This document shows positions 26,401 through 38,300 of a stretch of 64,000 nt of DNA, piece by piece. Made by a program: the position numbers and the translations under genes. Within the stretch, counting starts at the first letter, position 1; each line of letters opens with the position of its first letter. The notes under the pieces are model-generated. The model searched no databases. It worked only from the letters and a program-made list of their open reading frames with translations, and was not told the DNA's origin. Source of the stretch: Cranoglanis bouderius. Taxonomy: Eukaryota; Chordata; Actinopteri; Siluriformes; Cranoglanididae. The stretch lies in contig CM042567.1 in the NCBI GenBank assembly GCA_023630585.1, forward strand, positions 14,129,501 through 14,193,500, given 5' to 3'.

Positions 26401-29400
26401 TGAGCAGATATTTATTCATACTAATACATACTAATAATTCATTTATTCATACTAATACATACATTTTATGGGTAAAGGTATTTACATCTTATGTGAATTG
26501 GCTGTGTATCAGGTTTGGATTGTATGATAAATACACACTCCATTATTACAGTTAACTTTCTATCCTTTATCAGAACCATTCAGATGAGCAGTTAATAGCT
26601 GATTTTGAAAGAAATCTTTTAATGCCCTCTCCAGGTTTCTGAATTAGTCTGTTGGAATGATCAGTTTGATTAGTAAATCTGGTTTACATCATCTTTATCT
26701 CTGATTGTCACAAGCTGATTGCTCAGCTTGATGTTAATATTAATGGAAATGCTTGAAGTACTGACCTGAGCCGTGGGTGTGTCCGTCAGGCGAACGGCAT
26801 CATTAAAAAGCTGCAGGGCGATCTGAAGGCTCTGGTGGGGAAGATTAAGGTGAAGAACACGGTGACTGTGTCTCAGGAGAAAGTGCTGCAGGAGACGACA
26901 GAAAGACTGCAGAGGGAGCAGAGGGAGCTGCAGGACACGCAGCACAGACTGAGGCTAAAGGAGGACGAGGTGAACAATTTTCGATCAATAATCTGAATTT
27001 GTTCTTTAGGGAAGATGGAGGAGACTTTCCTCATTTTGTGCAGGAGGCCTGCATTCTAACACCGGAGTGCGCTGCTAAGAATTTTCACTCAAAAATATGA
27101 CATGAAAATAAAAACAGCATATGAGTTAAAGGCTGCACAGGTGTTTTGAACTCGCCAGTATTAACTGACTCTATGGAAGCCCCTCCCCCTCCCCCATCTC
27201 ACGTTAGCCAGTGCGAAAATGATGGAATCATTTTTTTTTTTTTTTTTTTTGATGATGATTCCATAATTTTTTTTCCTCAACTTGATCTGGAAAAAAATAT
27301 GCCATTAATTAAAAACAATTTAATTTAATTTATTTGAGGTATGTTTCACAAAGCCATCTTGTTCAGCTATTAAACACATTTTTTTGTCATATCTGTGATT
27401 TGTTTATTTGCTAGAAAAATACCTATTGCAATGCATTGTGGGATTTCATTAGTGCATTTGATTTCGCAACTACAAAACTGACTGCTTTATGTCTCTCTGT
27501 TCTTATAGGTATCGAAGTTAAAGGAGCAGTTGGAGGCCACAGTGAAAAAACTGGACGAGAGCAGAGAGGTGCTGAAAACGAACGAAAATGGTATGCATCC
27601 GTTTGTGTGATGGTTTACTCTTTGCTTGATTAGTGATAATTATTTTTGATAATCAGTTAATCTAATGATTTTTTTTTTCAATAAATCAATTGCACATGAT
27701 GGTACATATTAACATTTGACCTGTTGAACTATTTTTATCAAGCTCCCCCCCCCCCAATTTTTTCTGTTGACCTGTTGAACTATTTTTATCAAGCTTCCCC
27801 CCCCCAATTTTTTCTGTTGACCTGCAGTGATAACATGGCTGAATAAGCAGCTGAATGAAAACCAGCTGTCCAGGAAGCAGGACACTGTTGGTGTGTTCGA
27901 GACACCGCAGCCTGGTGCTGGACTAAGACTTGCACCTGCTTCTCACAACATGGTAACAAACACACACACACACACACAGACACTCACTCTCTTTCTCTCT
28001 CTGTCTCTGATTTCTGTTCATCTCATTAATCGGTTTATCATGAATAAAGTCACATGTGGCTGTGTTTAGCCAATGGGACTTTATTAGATTTGTGTGTGTG
28101 TGTGTGTGTGCACGCTACCTGATGTATCCTTTTCTTCTTTCTCTAGCTTGATGGTAAGTCTTTCTCCTCCCTGGGTCAGCCATATCCTGTGACCTCCACG
28201 TTAAACTCCAAGCACTCGTTCCCTCTGTCGTGTGTGAGTGCCGGGACGCGTTCTGTCCTCACTTTACACAATCCCAACCCAGGACCAAAGGCAGGCTCAT
28301 TTTTCTTTTCTATCCTTTTATCTGTTTTCCCAATCTTTCTTTCGTCTACCAATGATTGGCACGCACTTCTTTTGTAGTTTGCATGCACTTGAGTCAGTAG
28401 TTCACCATGCAATAAATAATGTAAGGAGTAAAACACTCCATGTCATGCGTTTATTGAAAAATAATCAGTCACAGGGTGGTATGAAATTTATAAAGATTAT
28501 TTTCCTATAACATCCTGAAGTGTTTTATCTCTCTTAGATAACAGTAATTTCTAAGTGATTACAATTTTCAATTGATTAAGGAATGACTTTCATACATTTT
28601 AATCCTTTTATAGTTACATTTAATGCTATGAAACATCTGTGAGACATGTTAGATCCCGAAAAGAGCGAAAAAAGAGAGGCTGGTGAGGGAATGACTGTTT
28701 TATACCTGCTGTAGCATAGCAGGTATAAACAGACATTTCCTCACTCCCTCTTTTTAAATTAATGACAAAAACAGCTTGTCATGTAACAGAGAAAACACAA
28801 AGTGTAAACTCCTCCCCATGTCAATGATTCACCAAGTCAACGATTACACAGATGTTTTTTAATCTGTTTATGTGGAGCATCTGCAAGTCCCTCTAAATTA
28901 GAAACATATTAGAACAAGCACATTAATATAAACCTGTAATTACTTAATCAACACATTCAGTGCTGTGGTATAAACTGATGCATTTGTGTTTGGTACTCAC
29001 CCACAGGTCCAGTTTAACCCAATGAGTGTCAAAGCCAGCATGTCTCCAGTGGAAGGGAATGGAAACCCAACAGCACCACAGTCATCCTCCAATAAGGAGA
29101 AGTGAGTCATCTGTTAGTTTCTCACATGTTCACTACAAAAAAAAAACCCAAAACTGCTTTTTCTTCATCACTTATCCGTGTGGAGTTAAACCCGATTAAC
29201 CGGAAACTGAGATTAATGATTCAACATAATCCTGGATTGGTTTAGAATTTAGTTTGGTCCAGCATACCAGTTGTTTTCTGTGTGTGTTTTTTTTTTTGCT
29301 TTTCTTTTTAACAACCCTGAACATATAGTAAGATCTAGTAGCAACTAGAGATGGCACCGATCTGATACCCAGGATAGGTATTGCCCTGATACCAGCAAAA

Positions 29401-30386
29401 AATAGCGGCTTGGATATCAGACGAAAGAAGAATGAATTCAATCTGTTCCTGTTTCAAAATAGAAACAAGCTTGACCTTGATCCTGTTTGGGTCAGTTCCA
29501 AAATTTGATCAGTTCATGTGCTGGTTACAGTGATAATTCTATATAAATCCTACAAACATTCAACCACTCGTTCTTGAGATATCACGCTAATTAGAATCTC
29601 AGACGAACAACTTGAAAACACAATGCCTCCACCACTTAGTGATTTATTTATTTTTGTTTGTTTTGTTTTTTTTTTTTTAAGTGAAAAATTTGAAAAATCA
29701 TTTTAAAGCTTAAAAAAATCATGGATGGGTTATAGAAATTAGCTGATATTGGTATCGGTATCAGAAAAGAGAAAGAGATTATGCCTAGTATCTCTAGTAG
29801 CAAAAAAAAAAACTGAATTAGGACCAGAATTTTAGAAAGGGTAATCCCAGACCTGATCTACTCAGCTGGTGGTGTGTAACGGTGCATTCTACTTATTCAC
29901 AACCACAATTATTCACAGCATTCAACAAATCCAGTGTTTAGCTTTGTGATAGGTTCAGAAAACGATTCTCACACTAGTTTGTTGCTGTTTTTTGTCAGAT
30001 AACACCATACTCCTTTTGAAAGCAGTAACATTCTGACCAAAAACAGCATTAGTGTTTGATGAAATATGGCCAGACTTTACAGTGTAACAACACTGCACAT
30101 GCTTTAATGCTGTTTTCCACGTCTGATAGCGGGGAGCCACTCGGGTTGGACTCAAAATACTTTGAGAGACGAGATGAGAGCATCCCTCTACGTGGCCTGG
30201 TACCCAGCATGCACCTGAACAAAGGTGAAGAAAATATCAGACAAAAACTTTAACACTGCTTTTTAAGCGAATAAGCAAACTATAAACACCTAACCTGCTC
30301 TGTATCTGTTTGCAGAAATCGCTAAACCCTCCTCGAACCTGGCCGGTACAAAACCCGCAGCTCTATCAGCGTATTTCCCCGGATGA
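17467..30386 (+). CDS. sass6: SAS-6 centriolar cartwheel protein
   Basis: Builds the nine-fold cartwheel that templates new centrioles. Coding exons: 17467-17531, 19804-19864, 20187-20266, 20443-20547, 20853-21024, 22248-22325, 22424-22543, 24272-24463, 25189-25383, 26148-26237, 26790-26969, 27509-27590, 27828-27952, 28147-28290, 29007-29101, 30130-30224, 30316-30386. Phases agree throughout and give 649 codons. The N-terminal globular head (residues 1-161) includes VKCKDCDDR, RLTDDADLYFLYNLVISEEDF and the SLKLLPGSDVEIKK block. Phe131 (NAFKHLTHLS) falls at the position known for head-to-head oligomerisation. A long coiled coil follows (about 162-500, with RRENSTLDTECHEKE and KDKDQLVLRTKE), then a low-complexity tail. 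The tail keeps SKYFERRDESIPLRGL and ends LSAYFPG, slightly shorter than human. The intron after 28290 appears to use a GC donor. Several introns hold Tc1-like and foldback repeats. Confidence 0.97.
18286..19478 (+). mobile_element. Tc1-like DNA transposon, decayed
   Basis: Inverted ends of more than 50 bp (left from 18286: ACAACCCCATTTCCATAAAA; right ends TTTTATGGAAATGGGGTTGT) are flanked by TA. It sits in sass6 intron 1. Length of about 1.2 kb is normal for Tc1 elements of this type. Confidence 0.88.
18607..19251 (+). pseudogene. Tc1-like transposase, internally deleted
   Basis: 214-residue frame against roughly 330-345 in active members. It starts with an HTH-like region (FKKNIAQRKIAKNLGLSPST) that joins abruptly to the catalytic half. 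The second catalytic Asp motif (LFQQDNARPHSA) and the third (DWPGSSPDLSPM) are recognisable, but the first Asp region is lost and the tail is frameshifted. Confidence 0.8.
19915..20170 (-). repeat. foldback repeat family, copy D, truncated
   Basis: Hairpin part (19918-20040) with arms AAAATTAATCAGTC and GTTGATTCTTTTCTTG, then CTTATACCACAGCAATGTTC. The copy breaks off after the GAAGTTAATACAA block, right against the pyrimidine tract of sass6 exon 3. Confidence 0.7.
22710..23875 (-). mobile_element. Tc1-like transposon fragment, one end missing
   Basis: One terminus is present (TACAGTGGATATAAAAGTCT at 22710). Transposase is on the minus strand in broken frames: the N-terminal HTH part (23598-23816, GHPSKIDEKIKRKLVREAAK) and a central/C-terminal part (23207-23557, with FTFQHDNDPKQTS as the second catalytic Asp motif). 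No mirrored terminus is found near 23875, so the element is truncated. It lies in sass6 intron 7. Confidence 0.82.
23876..24065 (-). repeat. possible L2-type LINE 3' fragment
   Basis: Read on the minus strand it contains CATGTCACACCCCTCTTCAT and CTCCCTCCACTGGCTTCCAG. This resembles the end of a LINE reverse transcriptase reading frame (VTPLFISLHWLPVA). It directly abuts the truncated Tc1 fragment. Confidence 0.4.
24495..25110 (+). repeat. foldback repeat family, copy E
   Basis: From GTGACAGTAGTGCACCTGCA (24502) through ACATTTATGGAAGGAGTCTC (about 24690) and TTTATAGCTGCTATAA (about 24852). It continues to the full hairpin (GTTATAGGAAAATAATCAAC mirrored by GATTATTTTTCTGTAACAGC). It ends about 80 bp before sass6 exon 9. 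Confidence 0.85.
25617..26112 (-). repeat. foldback repeat family, copy F
   Basis: One hairpin arm (about 25617-25690), core TTATAGCAGCTATAAACAGT (about 25742), GGAGACTTCTTCCATAAATG (about 25886). The distal end carries GCTGTTATACAAAATTAATC and finishes GTGCTGTGGTATAA. It ends 35 bp before sass6 exon 10. Confidence 0.85.
27718..27820 (+). repeat. 51-bp tandem duplication at a splice acceptor
   Basis: Two near-identical copies of a unit with GACCTGTTGAACTATTTTTA, a C-run and AATTTTTTCTGTT. The second copy leads straight into the CTGCAG acceptor of sass6 exon 13 (27828). Confidence 0.9.
28415..28980 (-). repeat. foldback repeat family, copy G
   Basis: Hairpin at 28420-28535, then a palindrome at about 28700 (TATACCTGCTGTAGCATAGCAGGTATA class). 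The distal end finishes GTGCTGTGGTATAA at about 28977. Part of the middle is deleted. Confidence 0.75.
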
Positions 30387-31199
30387 TAATCATCTTCATT
30401 TTCCCCCCACCAGAGTAAGGACCACCAACCCTCAGGGGCTTCTACAGATCTGTGTGTCATGTGTTAAGTGTATTATGCTTCTCAAATTATTTATTAAACA
30501 CCGTTTTTTTTAACCATTGATTGATTGGTTGGTTTGCAGCCGAGTGGTTGTGCGCACAGGAATTTTTGTTTTGTTTGAATGAAAAACTTTTATAGGTGCT
30601 GAATTATCTATGGTGCTAAAAATATGTGAGTAAATAAACATAGTGGACATGCTGTGAGCAAACGGACGGATGAAAGACCATCCAGATCACAATGACAATT
30701 AAATGTGTTGGTATAATGCATTTCCAGTCAGCATGTGCCGATAATCATATTTAGCGCTACTGTTGACACTTCAGATTTTCACTAATCAACGCAGGCTGTC
30801 TAGAAAGTATTTTTTTCCCTCACAGTCCTTTAATGCAGCAAATTTGAAGGAACATCTCATGTCATATAGTGCTATAGAGTGGAGGACACATGGTAGACAA
30901 AACAATATGAAAGGTTAATATTGGCACATGTCTGTTTTCCACTGATGGGTCATGAGTGTTACATCAGCATGAGTGTGCTGTTGTGTTTGTATATAAGTTG
31001 TATATAAAGTCTACATGAGAAGTTTGTATGTACATCATATGTTTGTGTGTGTATATACACAATAAAACAGTGATGTACTTGGATCCTTGACTTAATAAAT
31101 CATTTTTTAAAACCATTTTAATACCCGTGAGGACTCTGATGTTCAGAGGCACCATTTAAAGCAGCCAATAATTGAATACAGTATCATATAGAACTGAAT
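30387..31199 (+). other. sass6 3' flank, probable 3' UTR
   Basis: No coding signature. AATAAA signals lie at 30633-30638 and near 31060; either could end the sass6 mRNA. Confidence 0.4.
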
Positions 31200-31267
31200 T
31201 GGGAAAACAGGCCACGCCTCCTTTACTGACACCACACCTAATTCACTGGTGCTAAAGCAGAGGATAT

Positions 31268-31958
31268 AGGTGTGTTCGACTTCACGCGGCACTAAGCAGA
31301 CCGCTCGGCAGCTGACTTGAAGCAGTGCATGCCGGTTAGAATTTTTGTCTGACTTGAGACGGCGCTGACGCCACGTCACTGTGATGCAACAGCGATACGA
31401 GAGCAGTCGGCTCCCTCAGCCAGCGCAGCTTCTCCAGAGCGGCTGCACGAGCTCTGATGACGACACAACCGTTTCACGATTGGCCAGACTCACCGACGAC
31501 ACCGATGGCGTGCTTTTCATGTTTATTCTGACACCTTCAGTTCCGTTAAGGCTGACAAATCTGTATTTTTATAACAGTAAAAACCCTTGTAATCTTAATG
31601 TTATATTGTGTCATGTTTATCAAAATAAAACTGATAAAAATATAGACCCCACTTTATTGGTTTTTAAATAATACCGGCTTATGTTGAACTTTCTTCTTGT
31701 ACATACAGGCATTGTACTAACTTAATCTATTCAGTGAAAAGTGTTTTTGGTTGCTGCATGTAAAATTCAGACGTCTGTTTATCTGAGAAATATTACATCT
31801 AATCCACTTCGTCTGCGATAAAGAAAGCAAACACAGCGCGAGCGTCACTACAGAAAGCAGAAAGTGTCTGACTTGACTGCACCGTTTTCAACTCCTCCCC
31901 CAACTGCAAGCGGCAACTCTCGCCGATCGGTTACATCCAGCTGAAGTCGAACACACCT
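31268..31958. mobile_element. MITE with AGGTGTGTTCGACTTCA ends
   Basis: Inverted ends of 17 bp (31268-31284 and 31942-31958), with TAT on both sides (31265-31267 and 31959-31961). The interior has higher GC (GACGGCGCTGACGCCACGTC) and a 96-codon frame at 31381 that resembles nothing known to me. The 3-bp duplication would fit the PIF/Harbinger group, but this is only suggestive. Confidence 0.75.
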
Positions 31959-32141
31959 TATGCCTCCTTTGCAGTGATGGCCAGAAGCTACAACTCTTTT
32001 ACTGGAACTGGCCAAGACCACACTTCCTTCAGTAGGAGTGTCACCAAGAAGCCATGCCTCCTTCACTGGAACTGACACAGGCCACACCTCCTTCATATGG
32101 GGTGACCCTCACAGAGGCCAGACCTTCACTGGGTATTGAAG

Positions 32142-32555
32142 CTGCGTTCATGCCATGTCATAGTTACCATAATTAGGAGATTCCGACTTGTAAAAAGCGT
32201 TCACATCCTCGTAGAACTCGTAATTACAACTTGGAAAACTAGGAATTTTCTGAGAGGTTCGACTTGTACCACCTGACCGCTGCAACTTCAAAATGGCGGT
32301 GACTTCATCAGGAAAATGTAGTGAAGTAGTTATCTTGTAATATTTCTGTGTAATAATTTGTATAATTGACTATTATTAATGTCTTAATAATGAAGGCTTA
32401 ATCTGAAAATAAATGCAAGACATGCAATACAGTTTGATGTAATTTTGCAGTTGTCAACATCATCTCACATGGATTCATTTCATTCCGAGTCCGAGGATGC
32501 GAACAGCTCAGAGTAGAACGCCAATTACGTTAATTCCGACATGGCGTGAACGCAG
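32142..32555. mobile_element. MITE with CTGCGTTCATGCCATGTC ends
   Basis: Inverted ends at 32142-32159 and 32538-32555 match in all but one or two positions. Nested second-level repeats such as TCCGACTTG and AACTCGTAATTAC are seen. Noncoding, with no clear target duplication. Confidence 0.7.
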
Positions 32556-32984
32556 ACTAAAACATGCCACACATCCTTCACTGTGACAGACACATGGGCC
32601 TCCTTCATTAGGAGTGTTAGCCAGTAGCCATACCTCCTATATCATGAGTCTCAGCCAGGTGCCAAGCCTCCTTTACTGGGACTGAAGCACAGTCCACACC
32701 TTCACTCAGACTGACAGACATAAAGGCCGCACCTCCTTTACTGGTACTGGCAGAGGCCACACCTCCTTCATTGAGATAGGCACAGAGGCCATGCCTCCTT
32801 CATTAGGAGTGAATACCAGAAGCCATGATTCCATCACTGGGACTGACACACAGACCACACCTGCTTCAACAGCACTGACAGCCAGAAGCCAGAAGTCTCC
32901 TTTACTGGGACTTACACGCCTTTTTCACTGGGACTGAGAGGCAAAAACAAATAGGCATAGAAAAAAACAACATTAGCAAATTCA

Positions 32985-34681
32985 ACTTTGAATGTCAAAA
33001 ATACTTTTATTGAAATGTTTCAGGATACGTCATGTCATATTTACACGCTTAGCTGATTACAGTTTTACTGTATGTTAAAATTAATAATAAAAGGCAGCAA
33101 AACATGAGAGAACATAGAAAAGCATGCGGAAATCATAAATAACCAGAACACGGCTAATTCACACCTGCCATCATTCAATAAAAACTTCTACTTTATTTGG
33201 TCAAAATGGTTTTGTCTATTTAAAAAAAAAAAAAAAAAGACCTGAAAAGTATACAAGGCCACTGAAATTCCTCTCCTCACTGAGCTCCTGCACCTCCTAA
33301 ACGTGAACGCTTCCTACATACAGACACCGGTCCCGTCCAGAACATTCCTAAAGCTCTGCATGCTAGTGTTTCCTGCTCTGATACGCTCAACTGTTCTCAT
33401 CATCATCGAGTGAGTTCAATCAAGCATATTACAGGAGGAGAAACACAAAACATGCAGTGTGTGGGACTGGGGTAAAAAAAAAAAAAAAAAAAAAAGGAGT
33501 GAGCGAAGGCACCAATAACTCTGAAGTGGTATGTCTAAGTATGTCTAATACACATCATCTGTGTAGACAAAGGATCTGTAAAATGAAACGGAAGATGCGG
33601 AAGCTTCTGAAGCCGAGCTGGAAAAGCTGTGTAAGGAAATGTATAGGCGTCGAAATGGCAGATCTGTTTAGTCGATCAGATAAGACGTGTTTTGTTGCTC
33701 GGGTTTAAAAGGATAATGTAGCCATCATTTAATAGAACATCACCAAAAACCTCGTGTAAATATTTGCTTCAAACCACATCCAGACTTGGTTTAGGACAAT
33801 GTGACTTCCGGTCATCTTCAGACCTGCCAACTGTTGTGCTTTCTTTCTTTCTTTCTTTTTTTTTTTTTTTTTTTTAGTATTTTAAGAGGACAAATTAGCA
33901 CTCAAAAATACACAAAAACAGCCTTCTTTTTTCCCTCCCAATATACAGGACAGATGTAGATGTCAAAACAGAAAAAAAAAGAGAAATATATTAAAGTGGT
34001 TATTTATACTGTATAATTATCTAATAATTTATTCAGCACTGGCTCCGTGTTGTCCATGCTTAGACAATTTTTGTGATTTATACACGGATTTCATAATGGT
34101 TTAATTTTCCATCGTGGTATTTTCTAATCAACGGGTTTTATGAGGATGCTCTCAGCCCTACTTATATTTCAGACAGCATTTTCTTTTTTTGCTATTTGGT
34201 TCATTTAATTATGTGCAAATCAAACCAAATAGCAAATGAATCAAAAGAATCAATTACACTCTGATTCCAACTCCATAAACAGCCTAATAGGTGTGAAACC
34301 ACACGGAAAGAAACACTGGGTACATGTGACATTTTTTCACTGAACTATTCCATTAATGTGAGGTGAGTGCGGGTTAGCATGCTGCGTTCAGAAACGCTCC
34401 TGACCGAGCTTCGTGTCCCTGAGTGAGCGCTGTCCAAAATGGGAATGCAACTTTAAGAAGAAGAAGGAAAAAAAAAAAAAAGATCAGCAAAAGATAAAGA
34501 ACTATAAAACGAATAAATACAAGCCACTGCAACGGTGCCACTGGACAGAACCGTCATTAAATATATGTTCCTCTATGTACACAGTTGTTTTTTTTCTGTA
34601 CTTTTTAAAAATTTTTTTTTTTTAAAGCTCTGGGTTTGATATAGATTGGCATTTATCACGTCTCTGGTTCAAGGTTTTCTT
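32985..34681 (-). other. mfsd14a 3' UTR with putative poly(A) signal
   Basis: A minus-strand AATAAA at 33006-33011 is the most distal plausible signal, giving a 3' UTR of about 1.7 kb. Apart from poly-A/T runs (33220, 33475, 33855) there are no repeats, unlike neighbouring spacers, which fits transcribed UTR. Confidence 0.5.
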
Positions 34682-35307
34682 TCACACGTTGGTGTCCTGG
34701 AGCAGTGGCTCCTTGGCCTCTGGAGGCTGAGTGTTGTGCTGGTGCCCGTGAGTCGAGGCGTGTTTCTTCCAGCTGCCCGCTCGGCTACCCAGCTGTGTGT
34801 GTTCAGGGATGAACAAAGCCACGAGCAGTGCCAGCAGCACTGAGCACGCTCCGAAAAGAAACGGAGGACCAGGAATTATAGCACTCTGGAAGGAGACGGA
34901 GTGAGAAAATCAGCATAGTGAAAAAAGAATTATTAAAGGTGTACGTTTAAAAGTGTTACAGACATGGAATAATCATATAAATGTATAATCATAAAAATGT
35001 GCTTTATATTATATTATGCAATCGATGTAATTGCTCATTAGTTTATTTGCTTATTTCTTGGTTTTAATCCAGACAGAAGTGAACAGAGATCAGTTTTAGA
35101 TGTGAGGGAGTGTGTAAAGTGTGTGAAGTGGCTGACCTGCGGGTGGAGCCGAGTGTGACGCTGAACATCATCACCTCTATCAGGAACCTCATCCAGCTCC
35201 ACGTGAAAGATGTAGAAGATGAAGCCGTAGAGAGCTGGGCCGAGTCCGTTACACAGACCACGGATCCCTGTTATCATTCCCTGACCCACACCTGTACGTA
35301 AACACGT

Positions 35308-35343
<36 letters not shown>

Positions 35344-38300
35344 TAAACCTTCAAACATTACCCGTATGACAGAACTGTTGAATTTTGAATTCTGATTGGT
35401 CAGAAAGTGTTGATTAATTTTCTATAACAGCAGTTGCAACTCACAGGTTTATATTAACACGCTCCTTCTAATATGCTATCGTTTCTATAGCAACAGCTGG
35501 GGGACTTGTTTGCTAGACGCTCCACATAAACTGATTAAAAATAGTTTGGAATCATTAAGTTTTCCGACATATTCAAGACAGGAGTTTTCCCTTTGCGAAA
35601 CGTGAAAAGCTGCATTTAAAATAATCTTTTTTTTTTTTTTTTTTACTGTTTTATTATGATATTCACATGCCCTATATAAATGTGCTGTGTTTGTTTGTAT
35701 TAGAGTTTATTGCCATACCAGCTACAATGGCTAAATCATGGCAAATACAGATATTAATCAAAACATTCAATAAAATTCAGCTTAAAAACATTTCTGTACA
35801 ACACGGCGACTCTATAAAAGATTCTGTAAATTTACTTGTGATAAAAATTTTAATAGTTTTCCTAGGTCTATAAATGTACTGTCATTTTGCCATACTAATA
35901 AATCTAAGAGCAAGAGTCACACCTTGCTGGTCTGGGTCTGCAGTGCGGGACACTAGTGCACTAACAGCAGGGAAGGTGATGCTGGACATGGCCGCTACGG
36001 CACCCGCAGCCCACATCATCCTAACAAAACAAAGAAGAACATTGTCAAAAATCACTCAAAAAAAAAAAAAAAGAACATCTCAAAACCACTTCTGTAAAGT
36101 CACATGACCATAAGCCCTCGCCCACTCACTCACCACGGCTCTGAACCGAACCCGTACCACGCCAGCTGGAGGATCTGGAACCCCAAACCCAGCAAGATTG
36201 TGTTCTTGTTCCCGATGGAACGCATCAGTAAACTTAACACTACAGTCTGAAGGGGAGAAAACACAAAACACACGCACAGAGCTTTAATAAAGATGAATCT
36301 TCAGAAAAGTATGTCAAGTATAAAATTGGAATAATTAAAACACAAACCTGTGCAACAATTGAAAGTAATCCTAGTACAGCTATGAATGCAGCAACACTTT
36401 CCGATGAAAAGCCCATTATCTGTATAAAAAATAAACAATTAATTATTTATTCAAACACTAATGCTACAAAACTTTAAATAGCTTTAGTGTGATTACATGA
36501 CTGCACTGCCATTTAGCCTTTATAACTCTTACAAATTAAACTATTTTTAATCATTTCCCAAAAGTAAACCTCAGAAGAAATGCATTTAGTTTTTAAATTG
36601 CAAAAAAAAAAAAAAGTGCATTTGAGGAGGACTGCAAAAAATATTTCAATATATTTATTGACGAACAATCATTTAATCATCTTGAATGTGGCTTATAGAT
36701 GAGAAACAATAAATATCGTGTTTTCCGCACATCATTTGTTTATAGACAGAAAAATCCATGTGGAAAATATTTTCAATATGATTCTACAAGCAAAAAAACT
36801 CACATCGCAAAACGGAATGATTTTTAGAAAATGTTAAAAAATTGAATACGTGTTTCTGGTTACAAGCAACGTTTCCCATAGGCAGAGTAGACCAGAGTAT
36901 GTAAATAACGTTATTAACTGTTCTTTTATTTCAGTCAAACTGATTTCCAACTAAAGTGGGAGCAAGGAATGCTGGAGCAGGAACATAAAATTATTGTTTC
37001 TGTCCAGAATGAAGCATAATAAATAAGAGTCTACCTCATCATTCAGTTTAACAAGCCAAAATTATAAAATAAATTAAAATCACTAAGTAAACAACACATC
37101 GACTATAAAAATCCAAGCTGATAATGTTTCATAATGGGCACAATGCTGATTAATCATTGTGGCCCAACATTTAACCATTTAAAAAATGAGTTAAGAAATC
37201 ACACACAGCAATTTATCATTGTCTGCAAGTCTTCTTGGCTGTATTTTGGCAGCAAATACTATAATAAATGTAATTATAAAAATAATTATGCATAAAAATT
37301 ATTATTTAATAAACAAAAAACTATGCTCATTGGGTAAATGGTGTAATAAAAGAGCAATAAAAAACATCAGGAAAAATAAAAATAATAATTAACTTCAGGG
37401 TGTTAACAGTGACTCAGTTTCATCACACCGGCCTGTCATTAATTATTTTCCTGTAACAGCATGGCATAAAGTGTTTTACTCCTTACTTATGACACACAGC
37501 AATAATAATTTGATAATCAGACCTGTCGCAGGTAGAGAAAGAAGCTGGAGTATTGGCCAGCCTCGGGGAGGTACGACAGGAATACTGTAATACAGATCAG
37601 GAGCACCGTCGAGTCCTGACCCACCTTCTTCAGAGACTGGAGAGAGAGAGAGAGGGGACAACAAGTATGTACTCGACATTCTGGTACTTGGAGGTTTCTT
37701 TTGCACTAAACAGAAAGGACAGATCATTATGTGGTACCTCTTTCCAATGAGCCCTCTGAACAGCATTCCCAATCCAAAATAATCACTCTACACTGCTTTC
37801 ACTATACCTTACTGAACTACTTCAGTATTAAATATTTTGGCTGAAAGACAGGAAAAATGTCGGAGATTACAACACGGTTCTCAAATTGGTAGAAGGTGTT
37901 AATTTTCTGTAACAGCAGCTCTGACAGTTGTGCTGCTGCAAATCACAGGTTTATATTAATGCACTCGTGATACATTATTGTTTTTATAATAACAGTAACT
38001 TTTGGGTAGTAAAAGTTACTCCACTTCATCTCATCACTATAACAGCACATGTTTCATTCCTCACATATTATATTTTAATACAGGTCTTGTAAATTTCGTT
38101 TCTCCTAGAAGTTTTACTCGAGTCTGTCCACACAGACGTGGCAGCTTTAGTAATATTCTGCAGGAGAACAGGGTGTAAGAGTCGAGTCCTGTGCCTACCC
38201 CTGTTCACACCACGTTCTGTGCTGATCTCTCTTTATGCAGTGAACAATAACACTAACACAGCCACTGTGCTGAACACGCTCTACTCTCACAGAGAGCTGA

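Larger units (their letters stand above)
31200..32940. repeat. degenerate minisatellite (GGCCACNCCTCCTTCACT...) split by two MITEs
   Basis: Units of about 30-40 bp built on AGGCCACACCTCCTTCACTG and GGGACTGACACAG at 31205-31260, 31962-32130 and 32560-32940. The array is interrupted by the elements at 31268-31958 and 32142-32555. The same unit recurs 20 kb away near 52080-52240. Confidence 0.85.

Noticed and set aside
31381..31671. 96-codon frame inside the AGGTGTGTTCGAC MITE
   Set aside because: No recognisable transposase or other domain, and the element has typical nonautonomous structure.
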